Shown in pieces: positions 53,550 to 62,769 of a stretch of 64,000 nt of DNA. The DNA lies in contig NZ_LZRU01000012.1 of assembly GCF_002159085.1 (NCBI RefSeq), forward strand, positions 124,001 to 188,000, read 5' to 3'. The notes beneath the pieces were generated by a model, which was not told the origin of the DNA, ran no database searches, and saw only the letters and a list, made by a program, of their open reading frames with translations. A program made the position numbers and the translations under genes. The DNA comes from Thermobacillus sp. ZCTH02-B1. Lineage in GTDB: Bacteria; Bacillota; Bacilli; Paenibacillales; Paenibacillaceae. The stretch's first letter is position 1. Each line of letters starts with the position of its first letter.

Positions 53550-56264
53550 TCATTCCGGACGGTTCGGGCCGAGCGCCGTGCGGACCGCGAGACGGCCTCC
53601 CGCGATCCGGTACTGCGTCTCGCCATATTCGTCCGTCCTCCGGATCCGCGCGCCCGCCTCTTCGATTCTGCCGAGCGTGTCGGGGTGCGGATGGCCGTAC
53701 GCGTTGTTCCGGCCCGCGGAAATGACCGCTTCCTTCGGCCGCCAGAACGCGAGCCATGCTTCGGACGCGGAACGCCGGCTCCCGTGGTGCGGGATTTTCA
53801 TGACGTCCACGGGAGAATCCGGCGCTTCCGCGCGCGACAGGATCGCCCGTTCCTCGGCAAAGCCGATGTCTCCCGTAAAAAGGAAGGTGCGGCCGGCCAG
53901 TTCGACCCGCAGGACGATGCTTCGTCCGTTCTGATCCTTCAGCACCGGCAGACGGCCGTCCGCGGCGACGGATTCCGCGGCGGGCCAGAGCACCTGAATC
54001 GCCGTGCCGGCGTCCGGCCGGTAGGTCCCGAGCCCGGCGTGCGCGGCGATCAGCCGGACGCCCCGCTCGTCCGCGAGCCGGAGCAGCGCTTCCCCGTCCT
54101 CCCGTCCGGACAGCGTGCCGTTCCAGAGCAGCGCCTCCGCCGGAATCTTTTTCAGCACCGCGGCAAGCCCGCCGATATGGTCGGAGTCGAGATGGGTGGC
54201 GACGACGAGATCGAGCTTGCGGACGCCGCGCTTCATGAGCAGCGGCACGACCACGTCCTCGCCGACATCGAACGGATCGAGCCGCCGGCGCCATTCGTCG
54301 CCCGGCTTCTCGAAGCGGATCGTGCCGCCGCCGTCAACGAGGATGTGACGGCCCGCCGGCGTGCGGATGAGCGCCGCGTCGCCCTGCCCGACGTCCAGAA
54401 ACGAGACGGTCGCCGTCCGGTCGAACCGGCCGGGGTCCCAGGCGTAAACGAGCAGCAGCGCGGCCAGAGCCGCCGGCAGGACGGCGGGCAGATGGCTGCG
54501 CAGCCGGCCCGCGGGATGCGCGCCGGTTCGTCCATCGTACAGGCTGCCCGACAGCCCGGCATGACGGAAACCGGACCGCCCGATTTGCGCTCCGCCCGCC
54601 GGATCGGCCGGAACCGGACCGGTACGCCCGCCGCCCGACGCCATGCCGGCAAGCGGAAGCGTCTCCGTCACCGGCTCGCCGTCCCGCGGCCGCCCCCGAT
54701 CCGCCGAGCGGTCGGGCAGCCGGTGCGCCAATGCCAGCAGCGCGCCGTACCAGGCCAGCATCCACCACAGCGGCGGCGTCGGCCAGATCGTCGCCAGTTC
54801 CGGCTGCGCGGCGAGTTTTTTCACCAGACCGAACGTCGCGTCGTTCGCCGCCTCCGTCACGCGCGCGAGCAGCCGCCCCGCATCCGGCCAGACGAACGAT
54901 GCGAGCAGCGCCGCCGTGCCGAGGGGCAGGACGACGAAGCTGATGAACGGCACGAGAATCGCGTTCGCGGGCAGCGAGAGCAGATGGAACCGGTTGAAAT
55001 AATGAATGGTCAGCGGAAACGACACGGCCTGCGCGACGACGGTGACGACGAGCAGATCGATGATCGGCCTCCCGCGCTTCGGCGACGGCAGCGCACGCCT
55101 GACGGGCGGCACGAGCGCGATCAGGCCGGCCGTCACGGCGAACGAGAGCTGGAACGCGATGTCGGACAGATAGTACGGATCATAGATCAGCATCGCCAGC
55201 GCGGCGGCGGCCAGCAGGTTCATCCCGTCCTTCAGCCGGTTCAGCCGAGCGGCAATCAGCCCGATCACCGCCATCAGGCCGGCCCGGACGACGGAGGGCG
55301 ACGCGCCGGTCAGCAGCACGTAAAACGGGACGGCGGCCGCCGTCAGCTCGAGCGTCGTCTCGCGCGGCAGCCGGAACAGCCGGAGCAGGGAGCCGACGCC
55401 GAGCAGAAAAACGCCGACATGCAGGCCGGAAATCGCAAGGATGTGGGTGAGCCCGAGCTCCGCGAATTCATCGTAGAGTTCCGGATCGAGCCGCTCGCGT
55501 TCGCCGAGCACCAGGCCGTTCATGTAGCCGGCCTGGTGCCCGGGGAACAAGTCCGCCATCCGGCCGGTCAACAGGCCGCGCAGCCGGTCCATCGCGCGCA
55601 GCGCGGCCAGCCCCGCGCCGCCGCCCCGTCCGAGAGGCTTGACGCTGTCCGCCGATTCAGCCTCCAGCAGCCAGTGGATCCGGTGCCGGTACAGATAGGC
55701 GCGGTAATCGAACCCTCCGAAATTGACGGCTTTCCCCGGCCGCTCGAGCACGCCGGAGACGGCGGCCCTGTCGCCCCGCCGCCAGCCCGCGGCGATGCCG
55801 AGCTCCTCCTCCTTCGCGAGCCTGATTCGCACCTGCACCCGCTCGGAGCTCAGCCGTCGCGGCGCTCCGCCGCCGTATGCGACCGACTCGAGCTTCGCGC
55901 GGAACATCACGCGGTCGCCGTCGATCCGGGGCACGGTGTCGATGGTCAGCACCGCTTCGACCGCGGCCGGCGGCCCGCCCGCTTCGGCCGCGGCGGCCAG
56001 ATCGGAAAGCTCCGTCCCATTGCGCGCGTCGGTCCAAGCGCGGTGGCCCGCGGCGAGCGCGTACGCGAGTACGCAGGCTGCGGCCGTCCGCGGGCCGATT
56101 CTGCCCGCGAGCGCGACGGCAGCCAGCGCGGCCGCAAGCGCGAGCCCGGCCAGCAGCACGCCCGTGCGGCCGAACGTCGCGGCCGACGCACCGCCCGCGA
56201 TCCAGCACGCCGCGAACGCGCAAAGCGGCCTACGGAACAAGGCTTGCACCCCCTTCGCATTCAC
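53550..56264 (-). CDS. comEC: DNA internalization channel ComEC/Rec2
   Basis: About 904 residues. Four N-terminal hydrophobic segments, an OB-like DUF4131 domain (PGKAVNFGGFDYRAYL), the Competence transmembrane domain with LTHILAISGLHVGVFLLGVGS and ASPSVVRAGLMAVIGL, and a C-terminal metallo-beta-lactamase domain with VSFLDVGQGDAALI, ATHLDSDHIGGL and MKIPHHGSRRSA. It is the membrane channel for transformation DNA. The best start is GTG 56264 with CGGAGG seven nt upstream; that SD is inside a terminator hairpin (see 56265-56300). A linker near residue 565 is Gly/Pro-rich. Confidence 0.93.
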   Translation of the reverse strand: MNAKGVQALFRRPLCAFAACWIAGGASAATFGRTGVLLAGLALAAALAAVALAGRIGPRTAAACVLAYALAAGHRAWTDARNGTELSDLAAAAEAGGPPAAVEAVLTIDTVPRIDGDRVMFRAKLESVAYGGGAPRRLSSERVQVRIRLAKEEELGIAAGWRRGDRAAVSGVLERPGKAVNFGGFDYRAYLYRHRIHWLLEAESADSVKPLGRGGGAGLAALRAMDRLRGLLTGRMADLFPGHQAGYMNGLVLGERERLDPELYDEFAELGLTHILAISGLHVGVFLLGVGSLLRLFRLPRETTLELTAAAVPFYVLLTGASPSVVRAGLMAVIGLIAARLNRLKDGMNLLAAAALAMLIYDPYYLSDIAFQLSFAVTAGLIALVPPVRRALPSPKRGRPIIDLLVVTVVAQAVSFPLTIHYFNRFHLLSLPANAILVPFISFVVLPLGTAALLASFVWPDAGRLLARVTEAANDATFGLVKKLAAQPELATIWPTPPLWWMLAWYGALLALAHRLPDRSADRGRPRDGEPVTETLPLAGMASGGGRTGPVPADPAGGAQIGRSGFRHAGLSGSLYDGRTGAHPAGRLRSHLPAVLPAALAALLLVYAWDPGRFDRTATVSFLDVGQGDAALIRTPAGRHILVDGGGTIRFEKPGDEWRRRLDPFDVGEDVVVPLLMKRGVRKLDLVVATHLDSDHIGGLAAVLKKIPAEALLWNGTLSGREDGEALLRLADERGVRLIAAHAGLGTYRPDAGTAIQVLWPAAESVAADGRLPVLKDQNGRSIVLRVELAGRTFLFTGDIGFAEERAILSRAEAPDSPVDVMKIPHHGSRRSASEAWLAFWRPKEAVISAGRNNAYGHPHPDTLGRIEEAGARIRRTDEYGETQYRIAGGRLAVRTALGPNRPE

Positions 56265-56300
56265 AAAAAAACCTCCGCGCGTATGGTGACGCACGGAGGT
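56265..56300 (-). terminator. Intrinsic terminator overlapping the comEC ribosome-binding site
   Basis: On the minus strand, ACCTCCGTGCG (56300-56290), loop TCACCATA, CGCGCGGAGGT (56281-56271), then six T (56270-56265) and the comEC GTG. The 3' arm contains the SD CGGAGG and the U-run fills the space to the start codon. It lies 25 bp after the comEB stop. Confidence 0.85.
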
Positions 56301-56325
56301 GCTTCCTTCCGATCGATCGTTCGGT

Positions 56326-56853
56326 TCAGTTGTCGTCAATGCCGCCCGCGGCCTCCGCCGGCGGCTCGTAGGACGCCAGCTGCCGGAAGATGATGCCCTT
56401 CCGGCTCATCAGCCAGTTCACCTTGTCCGCGTCCTTCGGATAGGGACGATGGTAGACGATTTCGGTGACGCCGCTGTTCGCCAGCATGTTGGCGCACGTC
56501 CAGCACGGCTGGTCGGTGACGTAGACCGTCGATCCTTCGCGGTCGATCCGGTCGGTGAACAGGAGCAGGTTCTGCTCCGCGTGGATCGTGCGGATGCATC
56601 GCTCTTTTTTGACGACCCGCTCCACGCCGTCCACGATTTCGAGCTCGTACTGTTCGGCGATCATGCAGCCCGCCTCGGAGCAGTCCGGCACGCCCATCGG
56701 CGCGCCGTTGTACGCGGTGCCGAGCAGCTTCTTGCCCTGCACGAGCACGGCGCCCACCCTGCGCCTCAGGCAGCGCGACCGCGTCGACACCATGTAGGCG
56801 ATATCCATGAAGTAGGTATCCCAATCCTTGCGCACGATTGCGGTTTGCGACAT
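56326..56853 (-). CDS. comEB: ComE operon protein 2, dCMP deaminase-like
   Basis: About 175 residues of the cytidine/dCMP deaminase fold: TRSRCLRRRVGAVLV, LGTAYNGAPMGVPDCSEAGC, the catalytic zinc motif RTIHAEQNLLL and PCWTC. ComEB is encoded with comEA and comEC in Bacillota, and dispensable for transformation in B. subtilis. The ATG at 56853 has AAAGGA 13 nt upstream; a GTG three codons earlier is an alternative. A separate promoter is likely, since 237 bp separate it from comEA. Confidence 0.92.
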   Translation of the reverse strand: MSQTAIVRKDWDTYFMDIAYMVSTRSRCLRRRVGAVLVQGKKLLGTAYNGAPMGVPDCSEAGCMIAEQYELEIVDGVERVVKKERCIRTIHAEQNLLLFTDRIDREGSTVYVTDQPCWTCANMLANSGVTEIVYHRPYPKDADKVNWLMSRKGIIFRQLASYEPPAEAAGGIDDN

Positions 56854-56911
56854 CCCATGCACCGTTCCTTTCGCCTCCGGTTTGACGCCCGGCATCCATT
56901 GTTTGACACCC

Positions 56912-56940
56912 ATTGTCGCATATCCGCGGGTTCACGGCAA
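56912..56940 (-). promoter_or_regulatory. Candidate sigma-A promoter of comEB
   Basis: -35 TTGCCG (56940-56935), a 17-nt spacer and -10 GACAAT (56917-56912) with an extended TGC. It lies 58 bp upstream of comEB, which makes the further upstream in-frame ATG at 56913 unlikely as a start. Confidence 0.5.
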
Positions 56941-57090
56941 CCGATCCGTGCGGAGAACGCTTGGCGCCGACCGGCACCAAGCAAAGCCGGTTCGCCGATT
57001 GCCGCCCGATCTGGATGCACGAGGGCACCAAAGCTGCCGGGGTGAACTCGTCGCCGTGCTCCCGGCGCTTCCGCACCGTGCGCGTCCGCA

Positions 57091-57789
57091 TCAGCCGCCC
57101 GAAGCATTCCGGGCCGCGATCGCATCCTTGATCCGCTCCAGCAGCTTCGGCCCGATCCCCTTCACCCGCAGAAGATCGTCGACGCTGCGGAACGGACCGT
57201 TCCGCTCCCGGTCCTCGACGATCGCGCGCGCCTTGGCGGGGCCGATGCCGGGCAGCTCATCCCATTCCGCTTCGGTCGCGCGGTTGATGTCGAACCCCCC
57301 GGCGCCGGGCGCGGAACCGGATGCGGCATCGGGAGAAGCTCCGGCAGCATGGCCCGAAGCCGTGCCGGCGGCACCGCCGGACGCCGGGCCGTGGCCGGCC
57401 GCATCATCCGGAACGGGGCCGGCCGCGGCATCCGATCCGGCATTCGGGGCGGCGCCGGAACCGCCCTCCGTGCCGGACGTCACCCCGGCCGCGTCACCCG
57501 CGGCGGAACCGGTATCCGGACCGGCGGCATCCGAGCCCGCATCCGAACCGCCGCCGGATGCCGACCCGCCGCCGGTTCCTCCGCCCGCCGATGAGGGCGC
57601 CGCACCGGTTGAACCTGCGTTCGATCCTTCATGTTCTCCGACGGATGCGGCCAGCCGGTCATTCACGGGCCGCCAGTCCGGCGGCAGCCGCTCCGGTTTC
57701 TCGTCCCTGAACGCGCCCCACAGGAGGCCGGCGGCGAGCAGCAGCAAACCCGCGGCGGCGAGCATGCGGGGTTGCGTCAACGCATGCAT
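57091..57789 (-). CDS. comEA: Competence DNA-binding protein ComEA
   Basis: 232 residues. An N-terminal membrane anchor (MLAAAGLLLLAAGLLWGAF), about 110 residues of Gly/Ala/Ser/Asp-rich linker, and a C-terminal helix-hairpin-helix pair: FDINRATEAEWDELPGIGPA, then SVDDLLRVKGIGPKLLERIK. ComEA binds double-stranded DNA outside the membrane and hands it to ComEC. The SLBB domain present between anchor and HhH in many Bacillus ComEA proteins is missing, replaced by the flexible linker. The ATG at 57789 is preceded by GGAGGAGGTGG. Confidence 0.88.
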   Translation of the reverse strand: MHALTQPRMLAAAGLLLLAAGLLWGAFRDEKPERLPPDWRPVNDRLAASVGEHEGSNAGSTGAAPSSAGGGTGGGSASGGGSDAGSDAAGPDTGSAAGDAAGVTSGTEGGSGAAPNAGSDAAAGPVPDDAAGHGPASGGAAGTASGHAAGASPDAASGSAPGAGGFDINRATEAEWDELPGIGPAKARAIVEDRERNGPFRSVDDLLRVKGIGPKLLERIKDAIAARNASGG

Positions 57790-57920
57790 GATCCTGTCCA
57801 CCTCCTCCGGACCGCCCGTGTCATGTCGGACAATCGGGCGGGCATATGGTGATAAGAGCAGGATTTTCGGCCGAAGACGACGCCATCCGTTTTGCCGATC
57901 ACGGACGGGAGGGGTAAGCG

Positions 57921-58757
57921 TTGAATGTCGGATTTATCGGAACGGGCAGCATGGGCGGCATGCTCGTGGAAGCGTTCATTCGCTCCGGCGCGCTGCCGCC
58001 GGAGGCGATCACGGTGGCGAACCGGACGTACGCCAAGGCGGAGCGGCTCGCCGCACGCCATCCGGGGCTCACCGCCGTCCGCTCGAACGCGGAAGCCGCC
58101 GCCGGACGCGACATCGTCTTCCTGTGCGTCAAACCGCTCGATTTCAAGCCTGTCATCGACGAAATAAGGGCCAGCGTGCAGCCGGAACAGCTGATCGTCT
58201 CGATCACCAGTCCAGTGCTTCTGGCCCATCTGGAAGAATGGCTCCCCTGCCGGGTCGCCAAGGTGATTCCGAGTATCACGAATCTGGCGCTCGGCGGCGT
58301 GACGCTCGTCATCTACGGCAGCCGCGTCGAGCCCGGGCAAATGGCGATGCTGGAAGGGCTGCTATCACACATCAGCCAGCCGGTCCGCATCGAAGAAAAG
58401 CATACGCGCGTCGCATCCGATCTGTCGAGCTGCGGCCCCGCCTTCATGGCGTTTGTGCTGGAGCGCTTCGTCGACGCCGCGGTCGAAGAGACGGGGATCC
58501 GCCGGGAAGAGGCGGAACGGCTGGCCGTCGGCATGCTGCTCGGCACGGGGCGGCTGCTGGCAGGCGAGGGACTCACCGCCGGCGAAGTGATCCGGCGGGT
58601 GTCCGTACCGGGCGGCATCACCGCCGCCGCGCTGAAGCTGCTCGACGCCGAGCTGGACGGCGTCTTCAACCGGCTCATCCGGACGACGCACGCGAAGTTC
58701 CGCGAAGATCTGGCGAAGGTCGAGCAGGCCTTTGCCGTGAAGCATGGACCCGCCTGA
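57921..58757 (+). CDS. comER: ComER, pyrroline-5-carboxylate reductase-like protein
   Basis: 278 residues. N-terminal Rossmann motif VGFIGTGSMGG and C-terminal P5CR dimer domain (LSSCGPAFMAFVLERFVDAA, SVPGGITAAALKLL). It is homologous to ProC but sits divergent to comEA, the usual comER place. Bacillus ComER is linked to sporulation and biofilm control; a true proline-biosynthesis role is possible but less likely from context. The start is a TTG (57921) with GGGAGGGG upstream. It is convergent with leuS, with a 16-bp gap. Confidence 0.9.
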   Translation: MNVGFIGTGSMGGMLVEAFIRSGALPPEAITVANRTYAKAERLAARHPGLTAVRSNAEAAAGRDIVFLCVKPLDFKPVIDEIRASVQPEQLIVSITSPVLLAHLEEWLPCRVAKVIPSITNLALGGVTLVIYGSRVEPGQMAMLEGLLSHISQPVRIEEKHTRVASDLSSCGPAFMAFVLERFVDAAVEETGIRREEAERLAVGMLLGTGRLLAGEGLTAGEVIRRVSVPGGITAAALKLLDAELDGVFNRLIRTTHAKFREDLAKVEQAFAVKHGPA

Positions 58758-58773
58758 CGCCGTCCCGATGCGG

Positions 58774-61212
58774 TCAGTTCGCGACGACGTTGACGAGCTT
58801 GCCCTTGACGACGATGATTTTGCGCACCGTCTTGCCCGAAGTAAGCTCCTTCACGCGGCCGCTTTCGCGCGCGAGCCGCTCGAGCTCCTCTTCCGTCGCG
58901 TCCGCCGCCACCTTCACCCGTTCGACGATCTTGCCGTTCACCTGGATGACGATCTCGATCTCCCGGTCGGCGATCCAGGCTTCATCATATTCCGGCCACG
59001 GCTCGTAGGTGATCGTGTCGCCGTGACCCATCCGCTCCCACAGTTCCTCCGCGATGTGCGGGCAAATCGGCGACAAGAGCTGGAGGAAATCGTTCATCGC
59101 CTTGCGCGGCAGCTTTTCCGCCTTGTAGGCTTCGTTCACGAAGATCATCATCTGGCTGATCGCCGTGTTGAAGCGGAGATTCTCGTAGTCTTCCGTCACC
59201 TTCTTGATCGTCCGGTGCCAGGTGCGGATGAACGCTTCGTCCCCGCCCTCGTCCGTGATTTTTGGGTTGATCGCGCCGTCTTCGGTCACGTACAGCCGCC
59301 AGATACGGTTCAGGAACCGGTGGATGCCCTCGAGGCCGTTCGTGTTCCACGCCTTGGTCGCTTCCAGCGGTCCCATGAACATCTCGTACATGCGGAGCGT
59401 ATCGGCGCCGTACTCGTTCACGATGTCGTCCGGGTTGATGACGTTGCCGCGCGACTTGCTCATTTTCTCGCCGTTCTCGCCGAGGATCATGCCCTGGTTC
59501 ACGAGCTTCCGGAACGGCTCCTTTGTCGAGACGACGCCGATGTCGTAGAGCACCTTGTGCCAGAACCGCGCGTAGAGCAGGTGCAGCACCGCGTGCTCGG
59601 CGCCGCCGATGTACAGGTCAACCGGCATCCAGTATTGCTCTTTCTCCTTCGAGACGAGCTCCTTGTCGTTGTGCGGGTCGATGTAGCGCAGGTAGTACCA
59701 GCAGCTTCCCGCCCACTGCGGCATCGTGTTCGTCTCGCGGCGGGCCTTCAGGCCCGTCTCCGGATCGACCGTGTTGACCCAGTCCGTCGCGTTGGCAAGC
59801 GGCGATTCGCCCGTGCCCGTCGGCTTAATCTCGTCGAGATCCGGAAGCAGGAGCGGCAGCTCGTCTTCCGGAACCGGCTTCATCGTGCCGTCCTCGAGAT
59901 GGAGGATCGGGATCGGCTCGCCCCAGTAACGCTGGCGGCTGAACAGCCAGTCGCGCAGCCGGTACGTCGTCTTGGCGCGCCCCTTGCCCTCCTTCTCGAG
60001 CCATTCGATCATCTTCGCCTTCGCTTCTTCGTTGTGGAGGCCGTCGAGCAGGCCGGAATTGACGTGCGGGCCGTCGCCGGTGTACGCCTCCTTCGTGATG
60101 TCGCCGCCCTGGACAACCTCGACGATCGGCAGGCCGAACTTCTTCGCGAATTCCCAGTCGCGCTGGTCGTGGGCCGGAACGGCCATGATCGCGCCCGTGC
60201 CGTAACCTCCCAGCACGTAGTCGGCGACCCAGATCGGGATCTTCGCACCGTTCACGGGATTGATCGCGTAGGCGCCGGTGAAGACGCCCGTCTTGTCCTT
60301 CGCGAGATCGGTCCGCTCGAGGTCGCTCTTGCGCGCCGCCGCCTCGCGGTAGGCCACGACGGCCTGCCGGTATTCATCGGTCGTGATCCGGTCCACCAGC
60401 TCGTGTTCGGGCGCCAGCACGCAGTAGGTCGCGCCGAACAGCGTGTCGGGCCGGGTCGTGAACACCGTGAACGAGGCATCGTGCCCGTCGACCGTGAACG
60501 TCACCTCGGCGCCCTCCGACTTGCCGATCCAGTTCCGCTGCATCTCCTTGATGCTTTCGGGCCAGTCGAGCTCCTCGAGGTCCTCCAGCAGCCGTTCGGC
60601 GTATTCCGTGATCTTCAGCATCCACTGGCGCATCGGCACGCGGATGACCGGATGGCCGCCGCGCTCGCTGACGCCGTTGATCACTTCCTCGTTCGCGAGC
60701 ACGGTGCCGAGCGCCGGACACCAGTTCACCGGCACCTCGGCCATGTAGGCGAGCCCGCGCTTGTAGAGCTGCAGGAAAATCCACTGCGTCCACTTGTAAT
60801 AGGCGGGGTCGGTCGTGCTGATCTCGCGGTCCCAGTCGTACGAGAATCCGAGCGATTTGATCTGCCGGCGGAAATTGGCGATGTTCTGGTCCGTGAAGCC
60901 GCGCGGATGCTCGCCCGTGTTCAGCGCGTGCTGTTCGGCAGGCAGCCCGAACGCGTCCCAGCCCATCGGGTGCAGGACGTTGTAGCCGCGCATCCTTTTG
61001 TAACGGGCGACGATGTCGGTGGCCGTATACCCTTCCGGATGGCCGACGTGCAGTCCCGATCCGGACGGATACGGGAACATGTCGAGCACGTAATATTTCG
61101 GCTTCGTAAAGTCGTCCGACGCCTTGAACGTCTTGTTCTTCTCCCAGTACGCCTGCCATTTCGGCTCGATCGTGCCGGGATCATAGACATGCCGTTTCGC
61201 TTCCGTTGCCAT
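58774..61212 (-). CDS. leuS: Leucyl-tRNA synthetase
   Basis: 812 residues. HIGH-type motif in [17 protein letters not shown], the CP1 editing domain ([22 protein letters not shown] as its core, here within residues about 215-420), and KMSKS in [13 protein letters not shown]. An anticodon-binding domain and C-terminal ubiquitin-like domain follow. It charges tRNA-Leu and edits norvaline and isoleucine. Length is typical. A T-box leader and consensus promoter lie upstream. Confidence 0.98.
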   Translation of the reverse strand: MATEAKRHVYDPGTIEPKWQAYWEKNKTFKASDDFTKPKYYVLDMFPYPSGSGLHVGHPEGYTATDIVARYKRMRGYNVLHPMGWDAFGLPAEQHALNTGEHPRGFTDQNIANFRRQIKSLGFSYDWDREISTTDPAYYKWTQWIFLQLYKRGLAYMAEVPVNWCPALGTVLANEEVINGVSERGGHPVIRVPMRQWMLKITEYAERLLEDLEELDWPESIKEMQRNWIGKSEGAEVTFTVDGHDASFTVFTTRPDTLFGATYCVLAPEHELVDRITTDEYRQAVVAYREAAARKSDLERTDLAKDKTGVFTGAYAINPVNGAKIPIWVADYVLGGYGTGAIMAVPAHDQRDWEFAKKFGLPIVEVVQGGDITKEAYTGDGPHVNSGLLDGLHNEEAKAKMIEWLEKEGKGRAKTTYRLRDWLFSRQRYWGEPIPILHLEDGTMKPVPEDELPLLLPDLDEIKPTGTGESPLANATDWVNTVDPETGLKARRETNTMPQWAGSCWYYLRYIDPHNDKELVSKEKEQYWMPVDLYIGGAEHAVLHLLYARFWHKVLYDIGVVSTKEPFRKLVNQGMILGENGEKMSKSRGNVINPDDIVNEYGADTLRMYEMFMGPLEATKAWNTNGLEGIHRFLNRIWRLYVTEDGAINPKITDEGGDEAFIRTWHRTIKKVTEDYENLRFNTAISQMMIFVNEAYKAEKLPRKAMNDFLQLLSPICPHIAEELWERMGHGDTITYEPWPEYDEAWIADREIEIVIQVNGKIVERVKVAADATEEELERLARESGRVKELTSGKTVRKIIVVKGKLVNVVAN

Positions 61213-61256
61213 CTCGCATGCGTCTCCTTCCGTCTGTCAGCCGATTGATCTTCATC

Positions 61257-61299
61257 AAAAAAACCTCCCATCCATAGCGCATCGGCTAGGGACGAGAGG
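61257..61299 (-). terminator. T-box-regulated terminator before leuS
   Basis: 10-bp stem CCTCTCGTCC/GGATGGGAGG with a U7 tail (61263-61257), immediately downstream of the T-box sequence. Confidence 0.9.
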
Positions 61300-61536
61300 C
61301 TTCTCCCGCGGTACCACCCTAGTTAACAGCGGGCGTGCTTCGCCGCTGTTCACTCGCAGCCCCTAACGCGGGCCCGACGGCATCGCTGGCGGCGCTGGGC
61401 GCCGGTTCACGAATGCGGCTCCGAGGCGAGTTCGCGCGCCGTCCGGTCCGGCTCGCACCAGCCGCCGGCTCTCTGGTTCCGGCGCGGTCCGCGCTACTGC
61501 TCCTCTTCACAGCCATTATCTGGTCATGTAAATGTC
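61264..61536 (-). promoter_or_regulatory. T-box riboswitch leader of leuS
   Basis: On the minus strand the leader has a Stem I region (beginning near 61510, GAAGAGGAGCAGTAG), a likely CTC (Leu) specifier at 61430-61428, and the T-box sequence AGGGTGGTACCGCG at 61320-61307. The terminator is CCTCTCGTCC/GGATGGGAGG (61299-61264), followed by seven T. Uncharged tRNA-Leu would favour the antiterminator. The specifier position is inferred, not folded. Confidence 0.93.
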
Positions 61537-61542
61537 ATTCCG

Positions 61543-61571
61543 ATTATAGGCCAGCGGGCGGCGTGTGTCAA
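61543..61571 (-). promoter_or_regulatory. Consensus sigma-A promoter of leuS
   Basis: TTGACA (61571-61566), 17-nt spacer, TATAAT (61548-61543): full consensus for both elements, just upstream of the T-box leader. Confidence 0.92.
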
Positions 61572-61613
61572 GTTCGGGCGGATGCGCGGAAGGATGGCGG
61601 ATCGGCTGCGGGC

Positions 61614-61643
61614 TTGGCCGGAACGCGGGCGGAGTGGTATAAT
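61614..61643 (+). promoter_or_regulatory. Promoter of the radical SAM gene
   Basis: Extended -10 TGG-TATAAT (TATAAT at 61638-61643) and a weak -35 TTGGCC (61614-61619), 18 nt apart. The LexA box at 61645-61658 overlaps the expected transcription start. Confidence 0.75.
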
Positions 61644-61644
61644 G

Positions 61645-61658
61645 GGAACACATGTTCG
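61645..61658. promoter_or_regulatory. LexA/DinR (SOS) box, second in the window
   Basis: GGAACACATGTTCG; its reverse complement CGAACATGTGTTCC matches CGAACRNRYGTTYC at all 14 positions. It sits directly after the -10 and 22 bp before the start codon, a classic blocking position. Confidence 0.85.
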
Positions 61659-61679
61659 TGTACAAAGGGAGGTGCGGCC

Positions 61680-62708
61680 ATGCGGCCGACCCTGGAACCG
61701 ATGGCGGCGAAGACGATTCTGAACCGGGTGCGCGTGCCCGCGATGCCGTTCGACTGGTCGATCAATCCGTACCGCGGCTGCCAGCACGGCTGCAGCTTCT
61801 GCTATGCCAGGAGCACGCATGCCTTCCTGGGACGACCGGCGGACGATACGTTCCAGCGTCACATTTACTGGAAGGAGGGAGCGCCGGACATTCTTCGCGG
61901 GCAGCTGGCCCGGATGGCGCGGCTGGGCCGGATGCCCGGCCATGTGGCGGTTGGCACGGCGACGGACCCCTATCAGCCGCTGGAGGCGAAGGCGAAGCTC
62001 ACCCGGGGGTGTCTCGAGGCGCTGGCCGACTACGGCGTCCCGTTCAGCGTGACGACCCGCTCGCCGCTCGTGCTGCGCGATCTGGACATCCTGCGCCGGG
62101 CGCGGGTGCTGTCGGTCAACATCAGCCTGCACACGCTGGACATGCGGATATGGCGGCGGTTCGAGCCGGCCAGTCCCGCGCCGTGGCGCCGGCTGGAGAC
62201 GATCGCGCGGCTTGCCGACGCGGGCATCCCGGTCACGGTGTTCGCGGCGCCGATGCTGCCCTATCTGACCGACACCCGCAAAGCCGCGGCGGAATTGGCC
62301 GAAGCGTGCGCCGCCGCCGGGGCGGGCCGGGCGATGGTCGATTTCCTGCGGCTGCAGACGCCGGAAGTGAAGCAGTGGTTTTTCGGCACGCTCGAGCGGC
62401 ATGATCCGGAGCTCGTTCCCGCGTACGGCAGGCTGTACTACATGCGGGCGGGCTTGCCGGACAGCTATCTTCGCCCCGCGCGCGAGCGGGTGGAGGCGGA
62501 GTTTCGCCGCCGCGGCCTGATCGGGCGGAAACCGAAAGAAGATGTCGGGCGAACGCCTGTCGACGGAAGGTTTGGAGCGGAAGGGACAGGCGGTACGGAC
62601 GGGTCCGGGGCCGGTCCGGTCGGAAGGGCGGACGGTCATGCAGCCGCCGCATGCGACGAAGAGCGGGCCGGTTCGGGCTGCACGCCGCTCCAGCTCACGC
62701 TGTTTTGA
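61680..62708 (+). CDS. SPL-family radical SAM protein (spore photoproduct lyase-related, Rv2578c type)
   Basis: 342 residues. Radical SAM motif C34-x3-C38-x2-C41 (RGCQHGCSFCYARS), then HVAVGTATDPYQPLEAK, TRGCLEAL, SVTTRSPLVLRDLDIL and VSVNISLHTLDMRIWR. This is the PA0069/Rv2578c group, related to spore photoproduct lyase but without a proven substrate. The last 60 residues are Gly/Ala-rich. The ATG at 61680 has AAAGGGAGG upstream. A perfect LexA box over its promoter argues for a DNA-damage function, which would fit a DNA-repair enzyme. Confidence 0.88.
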   Translation: MRPTLEPMAAKTILNRVRVPAMPFDWSINPYRGCQHGCSFCYARSTHAFLGRPADDTFQRHIYWKEGAPDILRGQLARMARLGRMPGHVAVGTATDPYQPLEAKAKLTRGCLEALADYGVPFSVTTRSPLVLRDLDILRRARVLSVNISLHTLDMRIWRRFEPASPAPWRRLETIARLADAGIPVTVFAAPMLPYLTDTRKAAAELAEACAAAGAGRAMVDFLRLQTPEVKQWFFGTLERHDPELVPAYGRLYYMRAGLPDSYLRPARERVEAEFRRRGLIGRKPKEDVGRTPVDGRFGAEGTGGTDGSGAGPVGRADGHAAAACDEERAGSGCTPLQLTLF

Positions 62709-62769
62709 GGGAGGAACGGTTCACGCGGAAACGGGGGGATATACGGAGCGGCGCCCGGCTTCGCCGACT

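Noticed and set aside
56265-56339. comEC starting at a TTG at 56339
   Set aside because: It would overlap comEB and read through the terminator hairpin; the added residues are polar and not family-like, and GTG 56264 has a well-spaced SD.
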